From Janthinobacterium saanense (lineage in GTDB: Bacteria; Pseudomonadota; Gammaproteobacteria; Burkholderiales; Burkholderiaceae_D): a DNA stretch of 64,000 nucleotides. Shown here in pieces: positions 50,048 to 59,246 of this stretch. Numbering within the stretch: the first letter of the stretch is position 1; each line of letters starts with the position of its first letter. The position numbers and the translations under genes were made by a program. The stretch is from assembly GCF_014200675.1 (NCBI RefSeq), contig NZ_JACHCI010000009.1, forward strand, positions 124,001-188,000, given 5' to 3'. A model generated the notes under the pieces. The model saw nothing but the letters and a program-made list of their open reading frames with translations, was not told where the DNA came from and did not search any database.

Positions 50048-51256
50048 ATGAAACATGCAAAGCGATTGCTATCGTTGATGCTCGGGCTGTCGCTGACAGC
50101 GCTAGGCGTCGGGCGATGGGCCACGGCGGCACCGGCTGCCAGTACCTATCCCGGCACCGGTGGTCCCAGGCCGTTGGAGCTGAATCTGCAACCGCCGGCA
50201 ACACAGATTGCCCACGAAATCTACGATCTGCACACCTGGATGATGATCATCTGCCTGGTGATCTTCGTGGCCGTGTTTGGCGTCATGTTTTATTCGATCT
50301 TCAAGCACCGCAAGTCCGTGGGCCACAAACCGGCCACTTTCCACGAAAGCACCACCGTCGAGATCGCCTGGACCGTCGTGCCTTTCCTGATCGTCATCGG
50401 CATGGCCTTGCCTGCCACGCGCACCGTGGTCGGCATGAAAGACACGTCCAACGCCGACCTGACCATCAAAGCGACTGGCATGCAGTGGAAATGGGGCTAT
50501 GATTATCTGAAGGGTGAAGGCGAGGGCATTTCCTTCCTGTCCAACCTGGCCACACCGCGCTCGCAAGTGGGCGCGCCTGGCATGCCGCCAACCGAGAAAC
50601 GCGGCGAAAACTATCTGATCGAAGTCGACAATGAACTGGTGGTGCCGGTGCACAAGAAGGTCCGCATGGTGCTGACGGCCAATGACGTGATCCATGCCTG
50701 GTCCGTGCCGGCGTTCGGCGTGAAACAGGATGCGATTCCCGGTTTCGTGCGCGATACCTGGTTCAAGGCTGACCATATCGGCACCTTCCGCGGCAATTGC
50801 GCTGAACTGTGCGGCAAGGAACACGCTTTCATGCCCATCGTCGTGAAAGTCGTCTCGGCAGAAGATTACAAGGTGTGGGTGGATGGCAAGCTGAAAGAAA
50901 TGGCGGCACTGGCCGATGATCCGAACAAGACCTGGACCATCGACGAGTTGAAGGTCAAGGGTGAAAAAGTCTATACAGCCAACTGTGCAATGTGCCATCA
51001 GGCGACAGGCAAGGGTGTACCGGGCACGTATGCGCCACTCGATGGTTCGGCCGTGGTGAACGGTCCGAAGGCGGAACAGATCCATGTTTTGTTGAACGGG
51101 CAAAAGAGCGGCAAGTACCAGGTTGAAATGCCATCCTGGAAACAACTGTCTGACACGGATATCGCGGCAGTGATCACTTACACGCGCAATAACTGGTCGA
51201 ACAAGGCCGAAGAAAATATCGTTCAACCAGCCGAAGTCGTGGCTGCACGCAAGTAA
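50048..51256 (+). CDS. coxB: Cytochrome c oxidase subunit II with cytochrome c domain
   Basis: A 402-residue subunit of the aa3-type oxidase. A signal-like N-terminus and two helices are followed by the CuA domain: cysteines C251 and C255 (CAELCGKEH). A fused C-terminal cytochrome c domain has the heme motif C313-A-M-C316-H317. Such caa3-like fusion lets the oxidase take electrons directly. ATG 50048 is chosen over an upstream GTG 15 nt earlier, which adds no signal-like residues. Confidence 0.95.
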   Translation: MKHAKRLLSLMLGLSLTALGVGRWATAAPAASTYPGTGGPRPLELNLQPPATQIAHEIYDLHTWMMIICLVIFVAVFGVMFYSIFKHRKSVGHKPATFHESTTVEIAWTVVPFLIVIGMALPATRTVVGMKDTSNADLTIKATGMQWKWGYDYLKGEGEGISFLSNLATPRSQVGAPGMPPTEKRGENYLIEVDNELVVPVHKKVRMVLTANDVIHAWSVPAFGVKQDAIPGFVRDTWFKADHIGTFRGNCAELCGKEHAFMPIVVKVVSAEDYKVWVDGKLKEMAALADDPNKTWTIDELKVKGEKVYTANCAMCHQATGKGVPGTYAPLDGSAVVNGPKAEQIHVLLNGQKSGKYQVEMPSWKQLSDTDIAAVITYTRNNWSNKAEENIVQPAEVVAARK

Positions 51257-51269
51257 TCAGGAGCTGTCT

Positions 51270-52871
51270 ATGAGCACGAGTATCTTGGATCAGGCCGGTC
51301 ACGACCATCATGACGACCACGCGCATCACGATCACCCTAGCGGCTGGCGCCGCTGGCTGTTTGCCACTAACCATAAGGATATCGGCACGCTTTACTTGTG
51401 GTTCTCGTTCATCATGCTCATGTCGGGCGGCGTGCTGGCCCTGATGATACGTACGGAACTGTTCCACCCTGGCTTGCAGTTCTTCCACCCTGAATTCTTT
51501 AACCAGCTGACCACCATGCACGGCCTGGTGATGGTGTTCGGCGCCATCATGCCGGCCTTCGTCGGCTACGCCAACTGGATGATCCCGCTGCAGGTGGGCG
51601 CGTCCGACATGGCGTTTGCGCGCATGAACAACTTCTCGTTCTGGCTGCTGCCGCCGGCGGCGCTGCTGCTGGCCACGTCTTTCCTGGTGCCAGGTGGCGC
51701 CACGGCTGCCGGCTGGACTTTGTATGCGCCGCTGTCGACGCAGATGGGCCCTGGCATGGATATGGCGATTTTCGCCATGCATCTGATGGGCGCCTCGTCC
51801 ATCATGGGCTCGATCAACATCATCGTCACCATCCTGAACATGCGCGCACCGGGCATGACCCTGATGAAAATGCCGATGTTCTGCTGGACCTGGCTGATCA
51901 CCGCCTATCTGTTGATCGCCGTCATGCCTGTGCTGGCCGGCGCCATCACCATGACCCTGACGGACCGCCACTTCGGCACCTCGTTCTTTAATGCGGCAGG
52001 CGGCGGCGACCCCGTCATGTACCAGCACATCTTCTGGTTCTTCGGCCACCCCGAGGTCTACATCATGATCTTGCCGGCCTTCGGCATCGTCTCGCAAATC
52101 CTGCCCGCGTTTGCCCGCAAACCGCTGTTCGGTTATGCCTCGATGGTCTACGCCACGGCCTCGATCGCGATCCTGTCCTTCATCGTCTGGGCGCATCACA
52201 TGTTTACTACCGGCATGCCGGTGACCAGCCAGCTGTTCTTCATGTATGCCACCATGCTGATCGCCGTGCCGACGGGCGTCAAAGTGTTCAACTGGATCGC
52301 CACCATGTGGAAGGGTTCGATGACCTTCGAGACGCCGATGCTGTTCGCGGTAGGTTTTATTTTTGTGTTCACCATCGGCGGTTTCACAGGCTTGATCCTG
52401 GCCGTCACGCCGATTGACATCCAGTTGCAGGATACCTATTACGTGGTGGCCCACTTCCATTACGTGCTGGTGGCCGGCTCGCTGTTTGCCCTGTTCGCCG
52501 GTTTCTATTACTGGAGCCCGAAATGGACTGGTCATATGTACAACGAAACGCGCGGCAAGATTCACTTCTGGCTGTCGCTGATCACGTTTAACGTGACCTT
52601 CTTCCCGATGCACTTCCTGGGCCTGGCCGGCATGCCGCGCCGCTACGCCGATTATCCGGCGCAGTTCACGGACTTCAATATGGTCGCTTCGATAGGCGCC
52701 TTCGGTTTCGGCTTCATGCAAGTGTACTTCCTGCTGTTCGTGGTCTTGCCGACCATACGCGGCGGCAAGGCTGCCGAAGCCAAACCATGGGAAGGCGCGG
52801 AAGGCCTGGAATGGACCGTACCGAGTCCGGCCCCGTTCCACACCTTTGAAACGCCGCCGACAGTGAAATAA
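51270..52871 (+). CDS. ctaD: Cytochrome c oxidase subunit I
   Basis: A 533-residue heme-copper oxidase subunit with about twelve helices. The binuclear-site stretch [18 protein letters not shown], the low-spin heme ligand region [19 protein letters not shown] and the K/D-channel-like residues are in place. The start follows coxB by 13 nt with AGGAG before the ATG. It is the catalytic core that reduces oxygen to water and pumps protons. Confidence 0.97.
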   Translation: MSTSILDQAGHDHHDDHAHHDHPSGWRRWLFATNHKDIGTLYLWFSFIMLMSGGVLALMIRTELFHPGLQFFHPEFFNQLTTMHGLVMVFGAIMPAFVGYANWMIPLQVGASDMAFARMNNFSFWLLPPAALLLATSFLVPGGATAAGWTLYAPLSTQMGPGMDMAIFAMHLMGASSIMGSINIIVTILNMRAPGMTLMKMPMFCWTWLITAYLLIAVMPVLAGAITMTLTDRHFGTSFFNAAGGGDPVMYQHIFWFFGHPEVYIMILPAFGIVSQILPAFARKPLFGYASMVYATASIAILSFIVWAHHMFTTGMPVTSQLFFMYATMLIAVPTGVKVFNWIATMWKGSMTFETPMLFAVGFIFVFTIGGFTGLILAVTPIDIQLQDTYYVVAHFHYVLVAGSLFALFAGFYYWSPKWTGHMYNETRGKIHFWLSLITFNVTFFPMHFLGLAGMPRRYADYPAQFTDFNMVASIGAFGFGFMQVYFLLFVVLPTIRGGKAAEAKPWEGAEGLEWTVPSPAPFHTFETPPTVK

Positions 52872-52926
52872 TCCCGGTAGCACGGGCCGGCGTGTTCGCC
52901 GGCCCGCTTTGAATAAAGTGCCTGCC

Positions 52927-53058
52927 ATGACCGACCTTGATACTGCGCGTAATACTGAGCGCAAGAAACCCAATAACCTGCGTACCGGACTGATACTGGC
53001 TGCCTTGGCCGCCTTCTTCTTCCTGTCTGTGTTCGCCAAGCGGCTGTGGCTGTCGTGA
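52927..53058 (+). CDS. Cytochrome oxidase small assembly protein
   Basis: A 43-residue protein with one membrane helix (TGLILAALAAFFFLSVFAKR) and a polar N-terminus starting MTDLDTARNTERKKPNN. It sits between ctaD and ctaG, and its stop overlaps the GTG start of ctaG (GTGA). This position and pattern match the small assembly protein of betaproteobacterial cox operons. The hydrophobic helix probably places it in the inner membrane. Confidence 0.85.
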   Translation: MTDLDTARNTERKKPNNLRTGLILAALAAFFFLSVFAKRLWLS

Positions 53059-53639
53059 CAACGCCAGAACAACAGGAAACACGCGGACTGAACCGCAAGA
53101 TGCTGGGCAAGCTGGTGGTGATTGCCTGCGTGATGTTTGGCTTTGGTTATGCCCTGATTCCCGTCTACAAGCAAATTTGCGAAGTGATGGGCATCAATGT
53201 GCTGACGCAAAAAGATGGCACGGTAGCTTACGACAACAATACCCAGGTCGATACCACGCGCAGCATCACCGTCGAATTCGACGGCAATGCGCAGGGGCCA
53301 TGGCGTTTCCGGCCTGTCGTGTCGTCCATGCAAGTGCATCCGGGCGAGCTGGCCACCGTCATGTATGAAGTGGTCAATACGCAAGACCGCACCGTCAATG
53401 CACAGGCGATACCCAGCTATGCGCCGCAGAGCGCAACGCCGCATTTCAAGAAGGTCGAGTGTTTCTGTTTCAAGCAGCAAACCCTGAAACCGCATGAGGC
53501 GCGCCAGATGCCAGTGGTGTTCTTCCTCGATCCCGCCCTGCCGAAAGAGGTCAAGACCATCACCCTGTCGTACACGTTTTTCGAGATCGCCGGGCTGAGC
53601 AAGGCGCCGGCGCCCTCCGTTCAGCAGGGTAATTTATGA
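53055..53639 (+). CDS. ctaG: Cytochrome c oxidase assembly protein CtaG (Cox11)
   Basis: A 194-residue bitopic copper chaperone that inserts CuB into subunit I. One N-terminal helix (LVVIACVMFGFGYALIPVY) is followed by a periplasmic domain with the copper-binding FKKVECFCFKQQ (CFC). GTG 53055 overlaps the small assembly gene stop; an upstream GTG at 53046 is possible. The stop overlaps the next ATG by 4 nt. Confidence 0.94.
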   Translation: MTTPEQQETRGLNRKMLGKLVVIACVMFGFGYALIPVYKQICEVMGINVLTQKDGTVAYDNNTQVDTTRSITVEFDGNAQGPWRFRPVVSSMQVHPGELATVMYEVVNTQDRTVNAQAIPSYAPQSATPHFKKVECFCFKQQTLKPHEARQMPVVFFLDPALPKEVKTITLSYTFFEIAGLSKAPAPSVQQGNL

Positions 53640-53848
53640 TTGACGAGAAGCCCGCCAAACCGCCACAGGCCTCTTTCCTGTATTCGCTCAGGGCAGTGGT
53701 CTGGTCGTTTACGGGGCTGCGCCGCAAGAGCGATTTCGATACGGATTCGGCCAGGCTCAATCCCGTACACGTGGTGATCGCGGCGCTGCTGGCCGTGGCT
53801 TGCCTGATCGGCATTTTGATTACGATCGTCAAATTTGTCGTTCCATAA
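53636..53848 (+). CDS. DUF2970 membrane protein
   Basis: A 70-residue protein with a C-terminal helix (VVIAALLAVACLIGILITIVKF) and an N-terminal stretch SLRAVVWSFTGLRRKS, typical of DUF2970, which is found in cox operons of betaproteobacteria. Function unknown, probably oxidase biogenesis. It overlaps ctaG by 4 nt. Confidence 0.87.
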   Translation: MIDEKPAKPPQASFLYSLRAVVWSFTGLRRKSDFDTDSARLNPVHVVIAALLAVACLIGILITIVKFVVP

Positions 53849-53907
53849 TCAGTGATTCAATAAGTTCTCTATAACAAATAAAAACCACCCTACAAGTTTT
53901 TGAGGAG

Positions 53908-54774
53908 ATGATGATGAGTTCCAACCATGCCGCCGTCCCGTATTATTTTGTGCCCGGGCCTTCGCGCTGGCCCCTGCTGGGCGGCGCCAGCCTGCTGTTG
54001 ACCATGATAGGCGCCTCGGCCTGGGTCAACGATGTGTCGTGGGGACCGTATCTGAACCTGGCTGGCATAGCCGGCATCTTGCTGGTGCTGTACTTCTGGT
54101 TTGGCGACGCCATCGGCGAATCCGAAAAAGGCTTGTATAGCGAGCGCATCGACCACTCCTTCCGCTGGAGCATGAGCTGGTTCATCTTTTCCGAAGTCAT
54201 GTTCTTTGGCGCCTTCTTTGGCGCCCTGTTTTATGCGCGCAGCATCTCGATGCCGTGGCTGGGCGACCTCGATAACAAGCTGATCTGGCCAGACTTTTCT
54301 GCCCACTGGGGCAATACGGGGCCGGCCGGCACGGTACAGGACTTCGTCACCATGACGCCGTTCTGGATACCGACGATTAACACCGCGCTACTGCTGCTGT
54401 CGGGCGTCACCCTGACCATCTCGCATCATGCGCTGCGCGCCGGCCACCGCAGTGTCACGGCCCTGTTCCTGTTCGCTACCATAGCGCTGGGCGCCGTCTT
54501 CATGGGTTTCCAGGTGTATGAATATGTGCATGCCTACAGCGAGCTGAATTTGAAATTGACGTCGGGCATCTACGGCGCCACCTTCTTCATGTTGACGGGA
54601 TTCCACGGTTTCCACGTGACCATGGGCGCCATCATGCTGTCGGTGATTTTGTACCGCGTGCTGAAAGGCCACTTTACGCCCGAGCAGCACTTCGGCTTCG
54701 AAGGCGCCGCCTGGTATTGGCACTTTGTCGACGTCGTCTGGCTGGGCCTGTACGTGGTCGTGTATTGGTTATAA
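53908..54774 (+). CDS. ctaE: Cytochrome c oxidase subunit III
   Basis: A 288-residue seven-helix subunit III of the aa3 oxidase, lacking redox centres. SEVMFFGAFFGALFYAR and the HFVDVVWLGLYVVVYW end are family features. A GAGGAG sequence precedes the ATG. It is followed by a terminator at 54816-54854, so SURF1 and the later genes may start from a separate promoter. Confidence 0.96.
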   Translation: MMMSSNHAAVPYYFVPGPSRWPLLGGASLLLTMIGASAWVNDVSWGPYLNLAGIAGILLVLYFWFGDAIGESEKGLYSERIDHSFRWSMSWFIFSEVMFFGAFFGALFYARSISMPWLGDLDNKLIWPDFSAHWGNTGPAGTVQDFVTMTPFWIPTINTALLLLSGVTLTISHHALRAGHRSVTALFLFATIALGAVFMGFQVYEYVHAYSELNLKLTSGIYGATFFMLTGFHGFHVTMGAIMLSVILYRVLKGHFTPEQHFGFEGAAWYWHFVDVVWLGLYVVVYWL

Positions 54775-54815
54775 TGACGGGGCAGGGCGCGCGCTGTTGA
54801 ACTGTGCGCCCATAG

Positions 54816-54854
54816 AAAAAAGCCGTGCCGGGATATCCCGGGTACGGCTTTTTT
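54816..54854. terminator. Bidirectional intrinsic terminator after ctaE
   Basis: A stem of GCCGT / ACGGC around the perfect palindrome CCGGGATATCCCGG with a small internal bulge, framed by six A on the left and six T on the right. It serves ctaE and the convergent DUF2909 gene. Confidence 0.93.
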
Positions 54855-54886
54855 CTTGGTTTGAGAATTTTGCTAATGCGGCAATA

Positions 54887-55087
54887 TTAGTGGATGCCCG
54901 TTGGCTGGATATAGCCGAGCTTGTACGCCAGCAAGATCAGCAGGAACAGGGTAATTGAAAAGCCTACGCGCATGGCCAGCGCCTGCACGGTGCGGTTGCT
55001 CTTGCCCTTGTCGCGCATCAGGAAAAACAGGGCTGAGCCCAGGCTGGCCAGTATCAGGATAAAGGCAATCGCGACGATGATTTTCAT
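54887..55087 (-). CDS. DUF2909 twin-transmembrane protein
   Basis: A 66-residue protein with two helices (IIVAIAFILILASLGSALFFL and VGFSITLFLLILLAYKLG) separated by RDKGKSNRTVQALAMR, the pattern of DUF2909 proteins in cox loci. ATG at 55087 is preferred; a start three codons earlier exists. It is antiparallel to the operon, between ctaE and SURF1. Function unknown. Confidence 0.83.
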   Translation of the reverse strand: MKIIVAIAFILILASLGSALFFLMRDKGKSNRTVQALAMRVGFSITLFLLILLAYKLGYIQPTGIH

Positions 55088-55123
55088 GGATGGCAAGGCC
55101 CTGTTTGAGGAGGTTCCATTGTA

Positions 55124-55870
55124 ATGCGTATACGCTTCCGTTTTAGATGGATACCCTTTGTTGTAATGCTGCTACTGGTGGCGCTGGGCATATCTCTGGC
55201 GCAATGGCAGCAGCGCCGCGCCGAAGAAAAACTTGCCCGCGCCGCGAAATTGGAAACGGGCAACCTGGCCGCGCCGCTGGTGCTGACGGCGGCACCGCTG
55301 TCGCCTGCTGAAGCGCCAGCCATGGAATTTCGCCGCGTCAGCGTCACCGGCCACTTTGTGCCCGCCTGGACGGTGTATCTGGACAACCGCCCCTACCACG
55401 GCCAGGCCGGCTTCCACGTGCTGACGCCATTCCAGATTGACGGTTCCGGCATGCATGTGCTGGTGGCGCAGGGATGGTTGCCGCGCAATAATGTCGAGCG
55501 CACGCGCATCCCCGACTACACAATGCCCACAGGCACTGTCACCATCAGCGGCATCGCGCGCCTGAATGCCGGCCACGTGATGCAACTGGGCACGGCGCCG
55601 CCGTTGACGCCGCAGGCCATCGTGCAAAATGCCGAGATCGCCCAGCTGGCCCAGGCCAGCGGCATGGCTTTCCAACCCATTTTGATAGAACAAACAGTCG
55701 ACACCAACCACGCGCCAGCCATCAGCCAGCTTCCCGTACGCGACTGGCCCGCGCCCGACCTGGGCGCGGACAAGCACCGCGGCTATGCATTCCAGTGGTA
55801 TGCGCTGGCTCTGATGGCCTTTTTATTTTTTGTTTTGACAGGATTTCGACGTGCAAACAAACAACCCTGA
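55124..55870 (+). CDS. SURF1 family oxidase biogenesis protein
   Basis: A 248-residue SURF1 protein with an N-terminal and a C-terminal helix (FVVMLLLVALGISLAQWQ and WYALALMAFLFFVLTGF). The conserved QWQQRRAEEK, VTGHFVPAWTVYLDNRPY and the C-terminal HRGYAFQWY are present. SURF1 helps insert heme a into subunit I. It overlaps the next gene by 20 nt. Confidence 0.92.
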   Translation: MRIRFRFRWIPFVVMLLLVALGISLAQWQQRRAEEKLARAAKLETGNLAAPLVLTAAPLSPAEAPAMEFRRVSVTGHFVPAWTVYLDNRPYHGQAGFHVLTPFQIDGSGMHVLVAQGWLPRNNVERTRIPDYTMPTGTVTISGIARLNAGHVMQLGTAPPLTPQAIVQNAEIAQLAQASGMAFQPILIEQTVDTNHAPAISQLPVRDWPAPDLGADKHRGYAFQWYALALMAFLFFVLTGFRRANKQP

Positions 55871-56489
55871 AATACAGCAAGGCAGCCAGGATCGGCATGA
55901 GCGGCAGGCGCAACATAGCGGCCGTTTGAAACTGCTGGCCGTGATCGCGGTGTGCGCTTTTCCCATCGTCGCTTCCTACCTGACGTATTACGTGATCAAG
56001 CCCACGGGCCGCACCAATTATGGCGCGCTGATCGACCCACGTTTGCATCCTATTCCTGAGGCGCAGCTGCATGTGACCGAGCTCGACGGCAAGGCCTCGC
56101 CCCTGGAACAATTCAAGGGCAAGTGGATCTTGCTGCAAACGGGGCCGTCCGATTGCCAGGAAGCATGCCAGAAGCAGCTGTTTTTCATGCAGCAGATGCG
56201 GCTGATGCAAGGCAAGGAAATGGAGCGCATCGAGCGCGTCTGGCTGGTGACGGATGCGCAACCGTTGGAAACCATGATCATGCGCGAATATGATGGCACC
56301 AATATGCTGCGCGTCAATGCCGACGCCTTGAAGGCCTGGCTGCCGGTGGACGCGGGCGACAGGGCAGAAGATCATCTGTATCTGATCGATCCGCTGGGCA
56401 ACCTGATGATGCGTTTCCCGAAAGACGCCGATCCGGGCAAAGTGAAAAAAGATATCGCCAAGCTGCTCAAAGCTTCGGCGATCGGTTAA
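55851..56489 (+). CDS. Thioredoxin-like membrane protein of the cox locus
   Basis: A 212-residue bitopic protein with a helix at about 27-48 and a thioredoxin-like periplasmic domain. The pair C102-x3-C106 (DCQEAC) sits where Sco proteins have CPxxC. Family members are often called cytochrome oxidase assembly or Sco-like proteins. A role in copper delivery or disulfide control is likely but not shown. It overlaps SURF1 by 20 nt and precedes ctaA by 11 nt. Confidence 0.8.
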   Translation: MQTNNPEIQQGSQDRHERQAQHSGRLKLLAVIAVCAFPIVASYLTYYVIKPTGRTNYGALIDPRLHPIPEAQLHVTELDGKASPLEQFKGKWILLQTGPSDCQEACQKQLFFMQQMRLMQGKEMERIERVWLVTDAQPLETMIMREYDGTNMLRVNADALKAWLPVDAGDRAEDHLYLIDPLGNLMMRFPKDADPGKVKKDIAKLLKASAIG

Positions 56490-56500
56490 AGAAGAGCTTG

Positions 56501-57688
56501 ATGTCTACTATGCCTACGATGCATTTTTCTGCACTGGCCCAACTGGGCCTGACCGGTTTACTGGTGGCCTTGCTGCCGCTGACCGTGGTCTGGATTTCGT
56601 CCGACGCGAATAAATACCGCAAGCTGGTCTGGGTCGCCGTGTTTTTGACCATCGACCTGATCATGTTCGGCGGCTTTACGCGCCTGTCCGATTCCGGCCT
56701 GGGTTGCCCGGACTGGCCAGGCTGCTATGGTTTGGCCAACCCTTTCCTGGCGCATGAGCATATCGTGGCGGCCGAAGCCTTGATGCCGACCGGACCCGTG
56801 ACGGTGTTCAAGGCATGGATAGAAATGACGCACCGCTACCTGGCCATGGCCATTGGCGTGCTGATCGTGGCGATGATGGTGCAAGCCTGGCGCCAGTGGA
56901 TCAAGCACCGCCGTGCCGAATTCGCCCCGGCCTTGCCGACGGCGCTATTCCTGTTCGTCTGCCTGCAGGGCGCGTTTGGCGCCTGGACCGTGACCATGAA
57001 GCTGCAACCGATCATCGTCACCATTCATTTGCTGCTGGGCATGGGGCTGCTGGCCTTGCTGACGTGGCTGGGCGGGCGCCAGGATAATGCCGTCTCGCCC
57101 GTGCTGCGCGCCGATGCCGATGTGGCCGTGCTGCGCCCCGTGCGTGCGCTGGCGATTTTCTCGGCCGTGCTGCTGACGGCGCAGATCGCGCTGGGCGGCT
57201 GGGTGAGCACCAACTACGCCACCCTGGCCTGCACGGATTTCCCCCTGTGCGGCGGCAAGGTGATACCGGAGATGGATTTTGAGCACGGTTTCCATTTGTG
57301 GCGCGAATTGGGCAAGACAGCCGCCGGCCACTATCTGCCATTTTCCGCGCTGACGGCGATCCATTGGGTGCACCGCAATTTCGCCTTTTTCGTGCTGCTC
57401 GGCATAGGCTACACGGTCTATCGCGCCTGGTCCTTGCCCTCGCTGCGCACGCCAGCCCGCCTGATTGCCGTGGTGCTGGCCGTGCAAGCTTGCACGGGCC
57501 TGGCGACCATCTACCTGAACTGGCCGCTGGCGATTGCCGTGCTGCATAACGGTGGGGCGGCGCTGCTCGTGTTGTTGCTGACCATGTTAAACTACAAGGC
57601 TAAATTCCAACTCGATGTTGCGCGGACCTCCGCTTCCGCCGCCGCGACAGTGCCCCCGGCACTCGGCAGTATTTCCCGTACCCCATAA
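56501..57688 (+). CDS. ctaA: Heme A synthase
   Basis: A 395-residue COX15/CtaA protein that oxidises heme O to heme A. Eight helices, with histidine ligands in GGFTRLSDSGLGCPDWPGCYG and EMTHRYLAM, and HWVHRNFAFFVLLG. ATG 56501 is preferred over the TTG at 56498. It is directly followed by ctaB (stop and start 0 nt apart). Confidence 0.94.
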   Translation: MSTMPTMHFSALAQLGLTGLLVALLPLTVVWISSDANKYRKLVWVAVFLTIDLIMFGGFTRLSDSGLGCPDWPGCYGLANPFLAHEHIVAAEALMPTGPVTVFKAWIEMTHRYLAMAIGVLIVAMMVQAWRQWIKHRRAEFAPALPTALFLFVCLQGAFGAWTVTMKLQPIIVTIHLLLGMGLLALLTWLGGRQDNAVSPVLRADADVAVLRPVRALAIFSAVLLTAQIALGGWVSTNYATLACTDFPLCGGKVIPEMDFEHGFHLWRELGKTAAGHYLPFSALTAIHWVHRNFAFFVLLGIGYTVYRAWSLPSLRTPARLIAVVLAVQACTGLATIYLNWPLAIAVLHNGGAALLVLLLTMLNYKAKFQLDVARTSASAAATVPPALGSISRTP

Positions 57689-58582
57689 ATGACTACACAG
57701 ACACTCAGCCGTAAACCTGCCCCCAGAATCGCCCAGTATTGGGCGCTGACCAAGCCGCGCGTGACTCAATTGGCCGTATTTTGCGCCGTGATCGGCATGT
57801 TTTTGGCCAGCGACGAGATGCCGGACTGGCATGCCGTGGTGTTCGGCACCATCGGCATCTGGTTGCTGGCGGGCGCAGCGTTTGCCGTCAATTGCCTGGC
57901 AGAGCGCGAAATCGATGCGCGCATGGCCCGCACGGCGCGCCGTCCGATGGCCATGGGCGATATCTCCGTCAAGCAGACGGTGGTGTTCGCGCTGCTGATC
58001 GGCGGGCTGGGCATGGCGATTTTGTATTACCTGGTCAATCCGCTGACCATGTGGCTGACCTTTGTCACCTTTGTCGGCTACGCGCTGATCTATACCCTGA
58101 TACTGAAACCGGCCACGCCGCAAAACATCGTCATCGGCGGCTTGTCTGGCGCCATGCCGCCTGCGCTGGGCTGGGCCGCTATTGCCAACGACGTGCCGAT
58201 GCAAGCCTGGCTGCTGGTATTGATCATCTTTGTCTGGACGCCGCCGCATTTCTGGGCGCTGGCCATGTACCGCCGCGACGATTATGCCAAGTCCGGCCTG
58301 CCCATGCTGCCCGTCACGCACGGCCTGAAATTTACGCAATTTCACGTCTGGCTGTATTCGATCGCGCTGGCCGCCACCACCTTGCTGCCGTACGCCGTGC
58401 GCATGAGCGGCCTGATCTATTTATTTTCCGCCATCGCCTTGAACGCCGGTTTCCTGTATTACTCATGGAAGATGTACCGCCATTACACGGACTTGATCGC
58501 GCGCAAGGCTTTTACGTATTCCATCGTCTACCTGGCGTTGTTATTCCTGGCCTTGCTGATCGACCATTATTTCTTCTTCTAA
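57689..58582 (+). CDS. ctaB: Protoheme IX farnesyltransferase
   Basis: A 297-residue polytopic prenyltransferase that makes heme O for the aa3 oxidase. The aspartate-rich loop [19 protein letters not shown] and [17 protein letters not shown] are diagnostic. The farnesyl diphosphate donor comes from ispA at 15 kb. It follows ctaA without a gap; sco starts 22 nt later. Confidence 0.96.
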   Translation: MTTQTLSRKPAPRIAQYWALTKPRVTQLAVFCAVIGMFLASDEMPDWHAVVFGTIGIWLLAGAAFAVNCLAEREIDARMARTARRPMAMGDISVKQTVVFALLIGGLGMAILYYLVNPLTMWLTFVTFVGYALIYTLILKPATPQNIVIGGLSGAMPPALGWAAIANDVPMQAWLLVLIIFVWTPPHFWALAMYRRDDYAKSGLPMLPVTHGLKFTQFHVWLYSIALAATTLLPYAVRMSGLIYLFSAIALNAGFLYYSWKMYRHYTDLIARKAFTYSIVYLALLFLALLIDHYFFF

Positions 58583-58604
58583 GCCTCTTTCGAGCACGCT
58601 GACC

Positions 58605-59201
58605 ATGAAAAAACGTTTTTATCTGCTGTTGACTGCTTTACTGACCACCGCCTTGCTGGCTGGCTGCGGCAAGCCGGAAGCGCCCAAGCCGGCGTTCAAG
58701 AATATGGATATCACGGGCGCCGCGTATGCGCGCGAATTTTCGCTGACCGACCACACCGGCCAGCGCCGCACCCTGGCTGACTACAAGGGCAAGCTGGTGC
58801 TGATGTTCTTTGGCTATACGCAATGCCCGGACGTTTGCCCCACCACCATGGCCGACATGGCCCAGGTGATGAAGGAAATGGGCCCGCAGGCAGACCAGGT
58901 ACAAGTGCTGTTCGTCACCGTCGATCCTGAACGCGATACGCAGAAGTTGCTGGCCGAATACGTGCCAGCCTTCGACAAGCGTTTCGTGGGCCTGTATGGC
59001 ACGCTAGCTGAAACGGCCAAGGTCGCCAAGGAATTCAAGGTCTATTACGCCAAGGTCGAGGGCGAAACCGACAGCAGCTACACGGTCGACCATACGGCTG
59101 GCACCTATGTATTTGACCGCGAAGGCAAGATCCGTTTGTTTATCCGCCACGGCGAAACCCCGGCCGCCGTCGCCCACGATCTTAAACTTCTGCTATCCTG
59201 A
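58605..59201 (+). CDS. Sco family copper chaperone lipoprotein
   Basis: A 198-residue Sco1/SenC protein that supplies copper to the CuA site. Lipobox LLAGC with C21, copper-binding CPDVC (C74, C78) in GYTQCPDVCPTTM, and a conserved histidine in YTVDHTAGTYVFD. It differs from the nearby thioredoxin-like protein by having the complete Cx3C...H set. Confidence 0.94.
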   Translation: MKKRFYLLLTALLTTALLAGCGKPEAPKPAFKNMDITGAAYAREFSLTDHTGQRRTLADYKGKLVLMFFGYTQCPDVCPTTMADMAQVMKEMGPQADQVQVLFVTVDPERDTQKLLAEYVPAFDKRFVGLYGTLAETAKVAKEFKVYYAKVEGETDSSYTVDHTAGTYVFDREGKIRLFIRHGETPAAVAHDLKLLLS

Positions 59202-59236
59202 TCCGGTCGCGCCCGTGGGGCGCCCTCTTCAGGATA
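59194..59236 (+). other. Nested hairpin between sco and the PerM gene
   Basis: TATCCTGA (which includes the sco stop codon) pairs with TCAGGATA, and inside it GCGCCC pairs with GGGCGC around GTG. There is no T-run, so it is more likely an RNA-stability or intercistronic element than a terminator. The next start is at 59247. Confidence 0.5.
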
Positions 59237-59246
59237 ATCGTGGCTT

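Noticed and set aside
51174-53495. A 770-codon open frame antisense to ctaD
   Set aside because: Opposite highly conserved ctaD/ctaG, composition full of His/Gln/Arg, no homologous motif; a GC-rich shadow.
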